Origin: Duganella zoogloeoides
GTDB lineage: Bacteria; Pseudomonadota; Gammaproteobacteria; Burkholderiales; Burkholderiaceae_D
Length of the DNA stretch: 64,000 bases
Assembly (NCBI RefSeq): GCF_034479515.1
Contig: NZ_CP140152.1
Coordinates: 2,542,001 to 2,606,000, forward strand
Reading direction: 5' to 3'
A program made the translations under genes and the position numbers. This document shows positions 16,942 through 26,399 of the stretch, piece by piece (positions within the stretch are counted from its first letter, which is position 1; each line of letters begins with the position of its first letter). The notes under the pieces are model-generated. The model saw nothing but the letters and a program-made list of their open reading frames with translations. It was not told the DNA's origin and did not search any database.

Positions 16942-18263
16942 CCCGCCCCGTCCACCTTGGGCCGGCTGCGGGCAAACAGCACCGCGATGGCGCCCAGCAG
17001 CGACGCGCATGCCAGGCCGTACAAGCCGCCCTGGATCGAACCGGTGCGCTGTTCGAGCATGCCGAACGCGGCCGGCGCGACGAAGCCGCCGAGGTTGCCG
17101 ATCGAGTTGATCAGCGCGATCACGGCTGCGGCAATCCGCACGTCGAGGTACGACTGCGGAATCGGCCAGAACAGCGAGGACGCCGCCTTGAAACCGATCG
17201 CGGCAAAGCAGATCGCCACGAAGCCATACACATTGTTGCCAGTGGAGGCCGACGCAAACATGCCGATCCCGGCCACGGCAAACGCGGCGGCGGTCCAGCC
17301 CTGCTGGTGCTTGAAACGCTGCGCCAGCGCTGCAAAGATGTACATCGCCACGATGGAAATCAGCCATGGAATCGAGTTGAACAGGCCCACTTCGAATTCG
17401 GTGAAATGTCCCATCTTCTTGATGATGGTGGGCAGCCAGAACGTGGCGCCGTAAATGGTCAGCGCGATCATGAAGTAAATCGTGCAGAACAAAATGATTT
17501 GCGGATCGCGCAGCAGGCCCAGCATGCTGTGCTTGCCTTGCGTGCCCAGCGCCGCTTCGCGTTCCTTCTGTTCGGCCGCAATCGCGCCGGTCAGTGCGTC
17601 GCGCTCCGCGTCGGTCAGCCACCGGGCGTCGCGCGGCTCGTTATCGAGCAGGAACCATACGGCCACGCACAGCACCATCGAGAAGCCGCCTTCGATCAGG
17701 AACATCCACTGCCAGCCGTGCAGGCCCATGCCCTCGATTTGCAGCAGCCCGCCCGTGATCGGGCCGGACAGCACCGATGCCGCTGCCGAACCGCTGAGGA
17801 ACACCGCCATCGCCTTGCCGCGTTCGGCGCGTGGCATCCAGCGCGTGAAGTAATACACCACGCCGGGGAAGAAGCCCGCTTCGGCCACACCGAGCAGGAA
17901 GCGCAGCGCATAAAACGAGTGCGCACCCTGGACGAACGCCATGGCGGCCGCCGCCAGGCCCCAGGTAAACATGATGCGCGTGAGCCACGCCTTGGCGCCC
18001 ACTTTTTGCAGCATCATATTGGACGGCACTTCGAACAGCGCATAGCCGATGAAGAACAGGCCGGCGCCGAAGCCGAACGTGGCCGGATCGATGCCGAGAT
18101 CGGCGCTGAGGTGCGGCCGGACGAAGCCGATGTTGACGCGGTCGATGTAATTGGCGATGAACATGATGACCAGCAGCGGCAGGATGCGCCACTTGACCTT
18201 GCTGATCGCGCGCGCCAGCAGGGGATTGTGTCCCGGGGCGGTAGGGGCGGGGGTGTGTTGCAC
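16917..18263 (-). CDS. MFS transporter, anion:cation symporter family (sugar-acid uptake)
   Basis: 448 residues with about twelve hydrophobic segments and a hydrophilic central loop after residue 210. The N-terminal NYIDRVNIGF motif and the RGKAMAVFLSGS motif are typical of the ACS family (GudP/GarP, tartrate and phthalate carriers). The gene is followed upstream on the same strand by a porin and glucarate dehydratase, so glucarate or galactarate is the likely substrate, taken up across the inner membrane with protons. No binding-protein genes are linked. The order dehydratase, porin, transporter with short gaps suggests one operon. Confidence 0.85.
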   Translation of the reverse strand: MQHTPAPTAPGHNPLLARAISKVKWRILPLLVIMFIANYIDRVNIGFVRPHLSADLGIDPATFGFGAGLFFIGYALFEVPSNMMLQKVGAKAWLTRIMFTWGLAAAAMAFVQGAHSFYALRFLLGVAEAGFFPGVVYYFTRWMPRAERGKAMAVFLSGSAAASVLSGPITGGLLQIEGMGLHGWQWMFLIEGGFSMVLCVAVWFLLDNEPRDARWLTDAERDALTGAIAAEQKEREAALGTQGKHSMLGLLRDPQIILFCTIYFMIALTIYGATFWLPTIIKKMGHFTEFEVGLFNSIPWLISIVAMYIFAALAQRFKHQQGWTAAAFAVAGIGMFASASTGNNVYGFVAICFAAIGFKAASSLFWPIPQSYLDVRIAAAVIALINSIGNLGGFVAPAAFGMLEQRTGSIQGGLYGLACASLLGAIAVLFARSRPKVDGAGQLAAKAG

Positions 18264-18275
18264 GATGATCTCCGG

Positions 18276-19361
18276 TTAAAAGGTGAAGCGCATGCCGAGA
18301 TTGACGGCGCGGTCGCCGGTGCCGCCGTCGCTCGCATTGCCGAGTGTATAGCTGGCGCCGTTCTTGTTGCGCATGCGCGCGTAGATCGCATACAGATCGG
18401 TACGGCGCGACAGCGCGTAGCGGTAGCCGAGGCCCAATTGGTCGGCGTCCTGGTTGGCCGCTTCCTTGTCATCTTTGTGGATCCACGAGGCCAGCAGGGT
18501 GTGCGGGCCGAACGGCACGCTGACGCCCAGCAGGCGGTCGGTGCTGTCGCGGGTGACGCTGGTTGCCACCGGCGCCACCGTGTAGCCGTAGGGGTTGGTG
18601 GCGTTGCGCAGCGTGGAGCTGAGCGGGCCCTTGTTGACGCCGTATGCGAAGAACAGCTTGGCCGCTTTCAGGGTGTACGTGGCGGCCAGCAGCGTGTTGC
18701 GGGCGCTGGCGAGGCGGGTGGTGGCTGTGTCGTTGCTCTTGTCGTGGTACGTGAGGCGCACGGCCAGCGGACCGTCGGTGTAGTTGATGCCGGCGCCGCG
18801 CGAACTGGCGGCGGCAGTATCGCCGGCGATCTCGCCGGCCGCGTACACCAGGTCGGCGCTAAAGCCGTGGAACACGGCGCTCGCGTACTTGATGCTGTTG
18901 TCCAGGCGGCCGCCGTTCGACACGGCGTTGATCAGGTTTTTTTCGTCGGCCGAGGTGCCGCTGGTGAACGGATCGGCCATCACCGCCGCCAAATAGTGCG
19001 GCGCGTACTGGCGGCCGAAGGTGAGCGTGCCCAGTGCGGTGTTGCCGATGCCGACGAACGCCTGGCGGCCGAACAGCACGCCGCCCTGGCCGGAGGCGCC
19101 GGTGTCGGCCTGCACACCGCTTTCCAGCACGAACAGCGCGGTGCTGCCGCCGCCGAGGTCTTCCGTACCCTTGAAGCCGAGCCGCGAACCGGACGAAATG
19201 CCGCCGGTAAGCTTGGTGATGGAACCGGCCTTGTTGCCGCCTTCGAAGGACAGGCCGGCGTCGAGCACGCCGTAGACGGTGATGTTCGACTGGCTCCAAG
19301 CGGTCGGCGCGGTCGAGGCAAGCAGCAGCCATGCGGCTGCTGCCAGGGTTTTCTGATGCAT
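18276..19361 (-). CDS. Gram-negative general porin (betaproteobacterial type)
   Basis: 361 residues with a signal peptide (MHQKTLAAAAWLLL... cleaved near AWSQ) followed by SNITVYGVLDAGLSF, the usual mature start of Burkholderiales trimeric porins. Sixteen amphipathic strands are plausible from the alternating pattern, and the chain ends in RFTF with the terminal Phe needed for outer-membrane insertion. It lies 12 bases upstream of the MFS gene and probably provides outer-membrane passage for the same sugar acid. Substrate selectivity cannot be read from the sequence. Confidence 0.9.
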   Translation of the reverse strand: MHQKTLAAAAWLLLASTAPTAWSQSNITVYGVLDAGLSFEGGNKAGSITKLTGGISSGSRLGFKGTEDLGGGSTALFVLESGVQADTGASGQGGVLFGRQAFVGIGNTALGTLTFGRQYAPHYLAAVMADPFTSGTSADEKNLINAVSNGGRLDNSIKYASAVFHGFSADLVYAAGEIAGDTAAASSRGAGINYTDGPLAVRLTYHDKSNDTATTRLASARNTLLAATYTLKAAKLFFAYGVNKGPLSSTLRNATNPYGYTVAPVATSVTRDSTDRLLGVSVPFGPHTLLASWIHKDDKEAANQDADQLGLGYRYALSRRTDLYAIYARMRNKNGASYTLGNASDGGTGDRAVNLGMRFTF

Positions 19362-19462
19362 GTGCGTCTCCAGATTAGTTATAGTTGTTTATAGTTTTAG
19401 TGAGTCGGTGCTTGTCATTGACGTGGACGCCGCACCGCCCGAAGGCGTCCACGGTATGAAAA

Positions 19463-20824
19463 TCAGCGTTTGAAGCTCGGCTGCTTCGGATCGTAAGTCC
19501 AGTCCGGCACCAGGTAGCGCATGGCGGCGGCATCGTCGCGGGCGCCCCCGGCCACGCGCTTGTACAGTTCGTGGGCGGCGTGGATGCGTTCCATGTCGGG
19601 CGTAATGCCCAGGCCCGGCCGGTCCGGCACCGCCACCTGGCCGCCGACGATCTGCAGCGGTTCTTCGGTCAGGCGTTCCTGGCCTTCCTGCCAGATCCAG
19701 TGGGTGTCGATCGCCGTGATTATCCCGGGGGCGGCGGCAGCTACGTGGGTAAACATCGCCAGCGACACGTCGAAATGGTTGTTCGAGTGCGAGCCCCAGG
19801 TCAGGCCCCATTCGTGGCACAGCTGCGCCAGCCGCACCGAGCCCTGCATGGTCCAGAAATGCGGGTCGGCCAGCGGAATGTCCACCGCGCCCAGCAGGTG
19901 CGAATGGGCCATCTGGCGCCAGTCGGTGGCGACCATGTTGGTGGCGGTGGCAATGCCGGTGGCGCGCTTGAACTCGGCCATGATCTCGCGGCCCGAGTAA
20001 CCGTTTTCGGGGCCGCACGGGTCTTCCGCGTAAGCCAGCACGTGACCCTGGCCGCGGCAGGCGGCAATCGCTTGCTCCAGCGACCAGGCGCCGTTGGGGT
20101 CGAGCGTGGCGCGGGCGTCGGGGAAGCGCTGCTTGATCGCCGCCACGGCCGCCACTTCTTCCTCCGGCCGCATCACGCCGCCCTTCAGTTTGAAGTCGCG
20201 GAAGCCGTAGCGCTCCACGCTGGCCGAGGCCAGGTCGGCAATCGCCTCGGGGGTCAGCGCTTCCTGGTGGCGCAGGCCGTACCAGCCGGACTGGCCGTCG
20301 CCAGCCAGGTAGGGCAGGTCGGTGCGCTGGCGGTCGCCGATGTAGAACAGGTAAGCGAGCATCGGCACGTGGGTGCGCTGCTGGCCGGCGCCGAGCAGTT
20401 CGCACACGGGCACGCCGAGGTGCTGGCCCAGCAGGTCGAGCAGTCCCGCTTCCACTGCCGTCACCACGTTTTCCAGGCGCAGGTTGATTTCGTGCGGCTG
20501 CTTCATGACCGCCTGCTCGCCGGCATTGGTGACCTGATGGTTGTCCTTGCCGGCAATCGCTTGGCGCATGGTGTTCAGGGTGCGGTTGTAGCGGCCGACC
20601 TCGGTACCGACAACGAGCGGGACAGCTTTTTCCAGCGCACGCAGGATGCCAGCGGAACCGGGCACTTCGCCCATGCCGGTGTGGCCCGAGCTGTCCTTGA
20701 GCAAGACCAGGATGCGCGTAAACCAGGGCGCGTGGGCGCCGCACAGGTTCAGCAGCATGCTGTCGTAGCCGGCGACGGGGATAACTTGCATTTCGGTAAT
20801 AACCGGGGTGTTCGATTGTTGCAT
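19463..20824 (-). CDS. gudD: Glucarate dehydratase
   Basis: Enolase-superfamily enzyme that converts D-glucarate (or L-idarate) to 5-keto-4-deoxyglucarate, in the cytoplasm. 453 residues from the ATG at 20824 (MQQSNTP), close to E. coli GudD. A longer in-frame start at 20905 would put upstream sequence into the protein and cross the palindrome at 20851, so it is rejected. Conserved blocks are visible: FKLKGG (Lys base), TLDPNGAW (metal Asp), YAEDPCG (metal Glu), ATNMVATDW (metal Asn) and [10 protein letters not shown] (His base). It is the first gene of a glucarate operon with porin and transporter, divergent from a GntR regulator. Confidence 0.93.
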   Translation of the reverse strand: MQQSNTPVITEMQVIPVAGYDSMLLNLCGAHAPWFTRILVLLKDSSGHTGMGEVPGSAGILRALEKAVPLVVGTEVGRYNRTLNTMRQAIAGKDNHQVTNAGEQAVMKQPHEINLRLENVVTAVEAGLLDLLGQHLGVPVCELLGAGQQRTHVPMLAYLFYIGDRQRTDLPYLAGDGQSGWYGLRHQEALTPEAIADLASASVERYGFRDFKLKGGVMRPEEEVAAVAAIKQRFPDARATLDPNGAWSLEQAIAACRGQGHVLAYAEDPCGPENGYSGREIMAEFKRATGIATATNMVATDWRQMAHSHLLGAVDIPLADPHFWTMQGSVRLAQLCHEWGLTWGSHSNNHFDVSLAMFTHVAAAAPGIITAIDTHWIWQEGQERLTEEPLQIVGGQVAVPDRPGLGITPDMERIHAAHELYKRVAGGARDDAAAMRYLVPDWTYDPKQPSFKR

Positions 20825-20850
20825 ATGAGTTTTAATCCACGAAAGTTGAG

Positions 20851-20862
20851 CTAGGATCCTAG
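20851..20862. promoter_or_regulatory. Palindrome in the gudD/GntR divergent region, candidate operator
   Basis: CTAGGATCCTAG is a perfect 12-base palindrome, 27 bases upstream of the gudD start and 180 bases upstream of the GntR gene. Position in a divergent regulator/enzyme interval makes it a candidate GntR operator. Specificity is not shown by the sequence. Confidence 0.45.
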
Positions 20863-21042
20863 GTAGCGGAGTCGAGTGTAACGCATGTTTTACTGCGCAC
20901 GCCATCGAAATTTGAAGATTTCAGCATGCAATGTTGTGTCGCCACTGCATGCCAGCACCGGTGGTGGCCGGGCCGCGCGGGGCCTGCGCCCGGGGCGCCA
21001 TGCTAGAATCGGCGCCTCCACGACCAACTTCGACGTCCCACA

Positions 21043-21771
21043 ATGAGTTTAGACAGCCTGACCGCTTCGTTCCGCCTCGACCGTTCGCGCAGCGCCGCTT
21101 CCCAGGTGTATGAACATTTGCGCGAGGCCATCGTCACGCTGGCGCTGGAACCGGGCACGTCGCTCTCGCGCACCCAGGTGGCCGAAGCGCTCGACCTGTC
21201 GCCGATGCCGGTGCGCGACGCGCTGTCGCGGCTGGAAAAAGAGGGGCTGGTGGAGATTTTTCCGCAGCATCTGACGCGCGTGCGCGCCATCGACCTCGAC
21301 TCGGCGCGCCAGGCCCACGTGTTGCGGTTATCGGTCGAGCTGGAAATCGTGCACGGTCTGGCCAGCACCCGCAGCGCCGGCATCGACAAACTGTTGATGG
21401 GCGCCGTGATCAAGCAGCGCGCGTGCCTGGAGGCGGACGATATCGGCGGCTTCATCCTGTTCGACCAGGAATTCCACAAGACCATGTACCACGCGGCCCA
21501 GTTGATGAGCGTGTGGCACATGATCCGTGGCGCCAGTGGCAACCTCGACCGATTGCGGCGGCTGCACGTGCCCGTCAACGGCAAGGCCCAGACCGTGCTG
21601 GAAGAACACACCGGCATTGCGCAAGCGATCGCCGCCGGCGACCCGGCGGGCGCCCAGCAGTGGGTGCGGCGCCACCTGTCCGGCACCTTGACCGAACTCG
21701 ACAGCTTGCGCGAACGGTATCCCGACTACATCTTGCCGATGGCGGATTTTACGGACCGCGCGCCTGCATAG
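21043..21771 (+). CDS. GntR-family regulator with FCD ligand domain (FadR/VanR group)
   Basis: 242 residues. The winged-helix region (about 15-80) has the GntR signature, with YEHLREAIV, PGTSLSRTQVAEALDLSPMPVRDALSRLEKEGLV. Residues about 95-225 form a helical FCD domain with His residues that normally bind a metal and the effector (HKTMYH, RRH). It is transcribed away from gudD and most likely represses the glucarate operon until the sugar acid or a product is bound. A diverged C-terminal copy occurs as a remnant at 14750. Confidence 0.88.
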   Translation: MSLDSLTASFRLDRSRSAASQVYEHLREAIVTLALEPGTSLSRTQVAEALDLSPMPVRDALSRLEKEGLVEIFPQHLTRVRAIDLDSARQAHVLRLSVELEIVHGLASTRSAGIDKLLMGAVIKQRACLEADDIGGFILFDQEFHKTMYHAAQLMSVWHMIRGASGNLDRLRRLHVPVNGKAQTVLEEHTGIAQAIAAGDPAGAQQWVRRHLSGTLTELDSLRERYPDYILPMADFTDRAPA

Positions 21772-22665
21772 GCGAACGGAGCGGGGTTACAACTGTCGGT
21801 GGATTTTTCAGGCGACGACAGAACGAGTGCTGTCGATATCCTGCGATGTCTCGACCAATTCCGCCCTTCACTGATTCAAACTCTTGCCTGACCTTGTACG
21901 ATAAAGGCAACTTTACCCGGGTACGACGTCGCCGCCGTCGGGCTGGAAACCGGTGTTTTTCCGGGGCAGCAACTGGACGTGGGCGCCGCGCTCGAGATTG
22001 GCGGCGCCGCCGGCCAGGGTACCGTGGTCGAACTGAAAGTGTCGGCGCGGCTGGTGTATGCGGAAGCGTTATAAGTTGGCGCGCACTGGATCGAAGCGCT
22101 TGCGCATGCCCATCCAGCATTGCGCGTAGTCGGGTTGCAGCTGGGGCGACGCCAGCGCCTGGGCGGTGGGATGGATCACGTGGCGGGTCTCGAACATGAA
22201 GGCCATGGTGTCATCGACCTTGTGCGGCACGCTGGTGTCGCTGGCGCTGGCTTTTTCGAACGTCGGCGCGTCCGGGCCGTGGCCGCTCATGCAGTTGTGC
22301 AGGCTGGCGCCGCCGGGACGAAAACCGGTGGACTTGGCGTCGTACTGGCCGTGGATCAGGCCCATGAACTCGCTGGCCACGTTGCGGTGGAACCAGGGCG
22401 GACGGAACGTGTCCTCGGCCACCAGCCAGCGCGGCGGGAAGATCACGAAGTCGAGGTTGTCAACGCCGGGCGTGTCGCTTGGCGACTGCAGCACCAGGAA
22501 AATCGACGGATCGGGATGGTCGTGGCTGATCGAGCCGATGGTGTTGAAGTGGCGCAGGTCGTATTTATACGGCGCGTAGTTGCCGTGCCAGGCCACCACG
22601 TCGAGCGGCGAATGGCCGATGGCGGCGCGCCAGAGGTTGCCGCAGAACTTGGCCACCAGCTCGAA
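21490..22665. repeat. Diverged direct repeat, copy 2 (GntR tail, kinase tail, hmgA tail)
   Basis: This contains the C-terminus of the intact GntR gene, a kinase remnant and the C-terminal half of the intact hmgA, in the same order and orientation as copy 1 at 14750-15874. The roughly 5.6 kb between the two holds the glucarate module. Confidence 0.6.
21922..22074 (+). pseudogene. Remnant of a histidine kinase ATPase C-terminus
   Basis: The frame reads [30 protein letters not shown] and a stop at 22072. It parallels the end of the kinase remnant at 15305, including the YAEAL-type end. Upstream sequence back to the GntR stop has no recognisable kinase motifs. The end overlaps the convergent hmgA stop by a few bases. 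Confidence 0.5.
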
Positions 22666-23388
22666 GTCGCCTTCCATATCCTCGTAGTGCGCGCACGGCG
22701 TCAGGAAGTCGCGCGGATTGGCCAGGCCGTTCGAACCGATCGGTCCCAAGTCGGGCAGGCGCAGCAGGGCGCCGAAATTCTCGCAAACATAGCCGCGCGC
22801 CGCGCCATCCGGCAGCAGCACCTGGAAGCGGACGCCGCGCGGGATTACGGCAATCTCCTGCGGCGCGATCTCAAGCACGCCCAGCTCGGTGCGCAGCAGC
22901 AGCCGGCCTTCCTGCGGGACGATCAGCAGTTCGCCGTCGGCCGAGTAGAAATAGCGGCCAGCCATATCGCGGTTGGCGGCGTACAGGTGGATTGCGCAGC
23001 CCGATTGCGACGCGGGCGAACCATTGCCCGCCATCGTCACCCAGCCGTCGATGAAGTCGTTGGGCTGCTCCGGCATCGGCAGCGGATCCCAGCGCAACTG
23101 GTTCGGCGGCGTCTCGACGAGGCCGAAGTCGGCCACGATGCGGCCGTTGTCGCGGCGCTGGAACGGCTGGTGCATGGCGGCCGGGCGGATGCGGTACAGC
23201 CACGAGCGCCGGTTGTGGCTGCGCGGCGCCGTGAAAGCGGTGCCCGACACCTGTTCGGCGTACAGCCCGTAGGCGGCATTCTGCGGCGAGTTGCGGTGCG
23301 CAGGCAGCGCGCCGGGCAGGGCTTCGGTGGCGAGTTCGTTGCCGAAGCCGGATTGGTAAGTGGCAGTCATGGCGGTCTCCGTGGTCAT
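22069..23388 (-). CDS. hmgA: Homogentisate 1,2-dioxygenase
   Basis: Cytoplasmic Fe(II) enzyme that opens the ring of homogentisate to maleylacetoacetate in tyrosine and phenylalanine breakdown. 439 residues from the ATG at 23388, the usual length. The YQSGFGNE start and the conserved C-terminal blocks are present: [26 protein letters not shown] with the iron-binding His and Glu, and [15 protein letters not shown] with the third His ligand. The usual partners fumarylacetoacetase and maleylacetoacetate isomerase are not adjacent in this window. A LysR gene is divergent at 120 bases and is the likely regulator. A longer in-frame start upstream runs through the LysR gene and is rejected. Confidence 0.95.
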   Translation of the reverse strand: MTTETAMTATYQSGFGNELATEALPGALPAHRNSPQNAAYGLYAEQVSGTAFTAPRSHNRRSWLYRIRPAAMHQPFQRRDNGRIVADFGLVETPPNQLRWDPLPMPEQPNDFIDGWVTMAGNGSPASQSGCAIHLYAANRDMAGRYFYSADGELLIVPQEGRLLLRTELGVLEIAPQEIAVIPRGVRFQVLLPDGAARGYVCENFGALLRLPDLGPIGSNGLANPRDFLTPCAHYEDMEGDFELVAKFCGNLWRAAIGHSPLDVVAWHGNYAPYKYDLRHFNTIGSISHDHPDPSIFLVLQSPSDTPGVDNLDFVIFPPRWLVAEDTFRPPWFHRNVASEFMGLIHGQYDAKSTGFRPGGASLHNCMSGHGPDAPTFEKASASDTSVPHKVDDTMAFMFETRHVIHPTAQALASPQLQPDYAQCWMGMRKRFDPVRANL

Positions 23389-23403
23389 GTTTTTGCCATC
23401 ACT

Positions 23404-23427
23404 GTAAAACTTCGAACAGGGTTTTAC
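23404..23427. promoter_or_regulatory. Inverted repeat GTAAAAC-N10-GTTTTAC, candidate LysR site
   Basis: A perfect 7-base inverted repeat lies 16 bases upstream of the hmgA start. LysR-type regulators bind such spaced, AT-rich dyads in intervals they share with a divergent target. Confidence 0.5.
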
Positions 23428-23451
23428 GAGGTAAATGAATGAATACAGACT

Positions 23452-23466
23452 ATTTACAATGTAAAT
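23452..23466. promoter_or_regulatory. Palindrome ATTTACAATGTAAAT, candidate LysR site
   Basis: A perfect palindrome with T-N11-A form (ATTTAC-AAT-GTAAAT), placed 44 bases upstream of the LysR start and 64 upstream of hmgA. It is a good candidate for the primary LysR recognition site. Confidence 0.55.
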
Positions 23467-23509
23467 AATGGTAGCCTGTGGCCGGAACTTCATTTTCCCG
23501 GAACCTGAC

Positions 23510-24415
23510 ATGATCGACATCCGCAATATCGACCTCAACTTGCTGGTGGTCTTCCACGAGGTGTACCGCGAGCGGCAGATTTCCCTGGCTGCCAGGCGCC
23601 TGCACCTGACGCAATCGGCGGTCAGCAATGCGCTGGCGCGGTTGCGGCGCACGTTCGACGACGAGCTGTTCGTGCGCACCGCGCAGGGCATGCAGCCGAC
23701 GCCGTTTGCCGGGCAACTGGCCGATCCGGTGGCTGGCGCCCTGGCCAGCATTACCGATGCGGTCAACCCGCCGCAGGCGTTCGACGCCGCCACCAGCGCG
23801 CGCCACTTCCGCCTGGCCATGACCGACGTGGGCGAGGTGTATTTCATGCCGGTGCTGATCGACCTGTTGCGCCGGCGCGCGCCCCAGGTCCAGGTCAGCA
23901 CCGTGCGCGCCGGCGCCATCGACCTCAAGACCGAGATGGAGGCGGGCAGGGTGGACCTGGCCATCGGCGCTTTCGATGACGTGTCGGCATCGCTGTACCA
24001 GCGGCGGCTGTTCGAGCAGGAATACGTGACCATGTTCCGCCAGGACCACGCGCTGGCCCGTGGCACGCCCACGCTCAAACGCTTCCTGGCAGCCGAGCAC
24101 CTGGTGGTGGCGTCGTCCGAAAGCCCGTACGACCGCATCAACATGCTGCTGGAAGAGGCCGGCGTGCGCGCGGCCGCCACGTTCCAGGTGCCGCACTTTA
24201 CGGCCGTGCCCTATATCGTGGGCAGTACCGACCTGGTGGTGACGGTGCCGGAAAAGCTGGCGCAGCGCGCCGCCGCGCCATTTCAGCTCGCGTACGTGCG
24301 GCCGCCGCTGGCGCTGCCAACCTTGCAGACCCGGCTGTTCTGGCACCGGCGCTACAGCCAGGATGCGGGCAACCAGTGGTTGCGCAACCTGGTGGCGCAG
24401 ACGTTTGCGGAATAG
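23510..24415 (+). CDS. LysR-family regulator, probable activator of hmgA
   Basis: 301 residues from the ATG at 23510 ([12 protein letters not shown]). An upstream in-frame ATG at 23468 would add 14 residues without HTH character. The HTH region (about 20-45) has [25 protein letters not shown], typical of the NodD/NahR-like branch. The rest is a periplasmic-binding-protein-like effector domain with IGAF and VPYIVG segments. It is divergent from hmgA with two dyads between, so regulation of homogentisate breakdown, perhaps with homogentisate or a related aromatic as coinducer, is likely but inferred. Confidence 0.85.
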   Translation: MIDIRNIDLNLLVVFHEVYRERQISLAARRLHLTQSAVSNALARLRRTFDDELFVRTAQGMQPTPFAGQLADPVAGALASITDAVNPPQAFDAATSARHFRLAMTDVGEVYFMPVLIDLLRRRAPQVQVSTVRAGAIDLKTEMEAGRVDLAIGAFDDVSASLYQRRLFEQEYVTMFRQDHALARGTPTLKRFLAAEHLVVASSESPYDRINMLLEEAGVRAAATFQVPHFTAVPYIVGSTDLVVTVPEKLAQRAAAPFQLAYVRPPLALPTLQTRLFWHRRYSQDAGNQWLRNLVAQTFAE

Positions 24416-24421
24416 TCCCGG

Positions 24422-25669
24422 TTAGCGTAGTTTCTCGCGCGCCGCCTCGATCCGCCGCACGGCCTGATCGGTATCGTGGGGCGGCTCGAGGAAGCGGCGC
24501 AGGTTGTCGTAGGTAGGCGCCACCAGGCCGGCCCTGGCGTCGCGGTCGAAGAAATAGGTGTGGCCGGCCGCCCGGCGCCAGGCGGCGGCCGTGGCCGCGC
24601 CCAGCAGCACGGCCGGTGACGTGGCTCCTGCCTGCGGCGCCAGGGTCTGGTCTGCCTCGGCGATGCGGCGCAGTGCGTCGCCTTCGGCCAGGAACGCCAG
24701 GAAGCGGTTGCGCGCCTTGGGATGGCGGCCGCGCGCCGGCAGTACCAGCACATCGAGCGGCGCTTCCTCGTAGACTGGCTGGACGGGGCGCATCACGGGG
24801 AACGGGAAGAATCCCATGTCGGGCGCGATGACGTTGGGAAAGCGGGCCGCGATGAAACTGCCGGCCACCATCATGCCCACGCGGTTGCGGTACATATAGG
24901 GCAGCACCCGTTCATGCTCCTGGTCGATGGTAGGGGCAAAGAAGTAATCGCGGCGCAGCAGGGCGCCCCAGGTATCGAATACCTGCCTGACCCGGGCATC
25001 GGTAAAGGCGATGTCGCCGCGCAGCAGCTTGCGATGAAACGCCGCGCCGTTCAGGCGCAGGTTCAGGTAGTCGAACCAGGCGGCAGCCGGCCAGGCGCTG
25101 CGTGCGCCCAGGCCCAGCGGCGTCACGCCCGCCGCTTGCAGGCGCGCGCACACTTGCAGGAATTCGTCCCAGGTGGCTGGCGCTTGCAGGCATAGTTGCC
25201 GGAACAGCGACTTGCGGTAAATAAAACCCCACACGTAGTAATACAGCGGAAAGCCGTACACCTGGCCTTCGATGCGGGTGCCATCGAGCGTGCCGGGCAA
25301 AAACTTTTTGCTTGCCAGGAGCGCCAGCATGCCGGCGTCGAGCGGCACCAGCAGCTTGTGGCCGGCGGCGTCGCGCAGGCGCTCGCCCGCGTACCAGAAT
25401 GCCAGGTCAGCATGGCCCTCCCTGAGCCGGGCGCTGAAATCGCGCTTGTACTGCTCTTGCGGGAAGCCGTTGTTGATGACTTCGATGTCGGGATTGGCGG
25501 TGGCAAACTGGTCGATGATGGTGAGCCAGGCGCTGCGCTGGGGACTGTTGGAAATGACATAGTCGATCACCAGTTGCTCAGCGGCGCATGGCGGGCAGAG
25601 CACCAAAAACACGGCCCATAACCATCCCCTGGCATGTCGGCGGCGCGGACGCATGAATATGCTGGGCAT
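24422..25669 (-). CDS. Periplasmic solute-binding protein, sugar ABC type (orphan)
   Basis: About 415 residues from the ATG at 25669. In-frame ATGs at 25678 and 25654 are alternatives and none has a convincing ribosome-binding site. A basic stretch and hydrophobic segment (WLWAVFLVLCPPCAAE) form a signal peptide. The mature chain has the bacterial extracellular solute-binding family 1 features: NPDIEVINNGFPQEQYK, DLAFWYAGERL, and a YGFPLYYYVWGFIYRKSLF segment, common in sugar-binding proteins. No permease or ATPase gene is near. It may serve distant transporter genes or feed a sensor. Confidence 0.7.
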   Translation of the reverse strand: MPSIFMRPRRRHARGWLWAVFLVLCPPCAAEQLVIDYVISNSPQRSAWLTIIDQFATANPDIEVINNGFPQEQYKRDFSARLREGHADLAFWYAGERLRDAAGHKLLVPLDAGMLALLASKKFLPGTLDGTRIEGQVYGFPLYYYVWGFIYRKSLFRQLCLQAPATWDEFLQVCARLQAAGVTPLGLGARSAWPAAAWFDYLNLRLNGAAFHRKLLRGDIAFTDARVRQVFDTWGALLRRDYFFAPTIDQEHERVLPYMYRNRVGMMVAGSFIAARFPNVIAPDMGFFPFPVMRPVQPVYEEAPLDVLVLPARGRHPKARNRFLAFLAEGDALRRIAEADQTLAPQAGATSPAVLLGAATAAAWRRAAGHTYFFDRDARAGLVAPTYDNLRRFLEPPHDTDQAVRRIEAAREKLR

Positions 25670-25900
25670 CGATGTCATTGCAGTGACCGGTTTGGACGCA
25701 GTTGGCAGGATACGCTGATACTGTCTCAGAGCCATTTTAATTGTGCAAGTTTTAAATGTATGTGGACGTCTGATGGCAATGGACGACATGGCTGCTTGCC
25801 CCAATCCTACTTGCCACTACGCGTCCGTCCTACGCAAACCGGCCTCGGGCAGGCGCACAATCTCCCTGCATGTGAGAGATCATCTACAAGGAGTACCGAC

Positions 25901-26308
25901 ATGAACCTGACCACACCAACCACCATCGGCGAACTGCGCCGCCTGATTGCCGAAGCGGATGACCTTGCTGGCGCGCACGTATTGTGGATCGATACCGGCG
26001 GCGAGGTACACCTGTCGGCCAATGGCGGCAACCATGACGACAGCGCCGTGCGGCTGCGGTTTGCACCGTTCCAGGCCGGCGCCGGCATGGTCGGTCCGAT
26101 GGCCGCGCACGACGACCGCCTGATCGGCAAGATGTATTTCAGTATCTTGCACCACTGGCTGCACGCCGGCGACGCGCCACCGGGACCGCTGGACGCTCAG
26201 CTCGACGATTTCGAGCGCGAGGGCGGCTGGAATGTGTCTGGCAAAACCGGCGCACATGTGATGAACATGGCGCCACGCCACGGCGCATTCGGTGCCAGGT
26301 GCCACTAA
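25901..26308 (+). CDS. Hypothetical protein
   Basis: 135 residues from the ATG at 25901, preceded by AAGGAG eight bases upstream. An upstream in-frame start at 25634 would overlap the divergent gene and is rejected. The sequence is soluble and acidic, with a central LRFAPFQ segment, a MYFSILHHWLH segment and a C-terminal Gly/Asn/His-rich tail. No family, signal peptide or catalytic motif was recognised. Monocistronic: no gene follows on the same strand for 5.8 kb. Confidence 0.6.
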   Translation: MNLTTPTTIGELRRLIAEADDLAGAHVLWIDTGGEVHLSANGGNHDDSAVRLRFAPFQAGAGMVGPMAAHDDRLIGKMYFSILHHWLHAGDAPPGPLDAQLDDFEREGGWNVSGKTGAHVMNMAPRHGAFGARCH

Positions 26309-26399
26309 TGCTGTTTCTCGGCTGCTTCTCAGCTGTTTCTTGCCGGAAGGCCATTCCGGCGGGGAGCGGGAGCTGATCGCGACTGCACCGATACAGGCG

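Noticed and set aside
16707..19394. 895-codon plus-strand frame
   Set aside because: It lies antisense to the MFS and porin genes, has extreme Arg/His composition and no recognisable domain.
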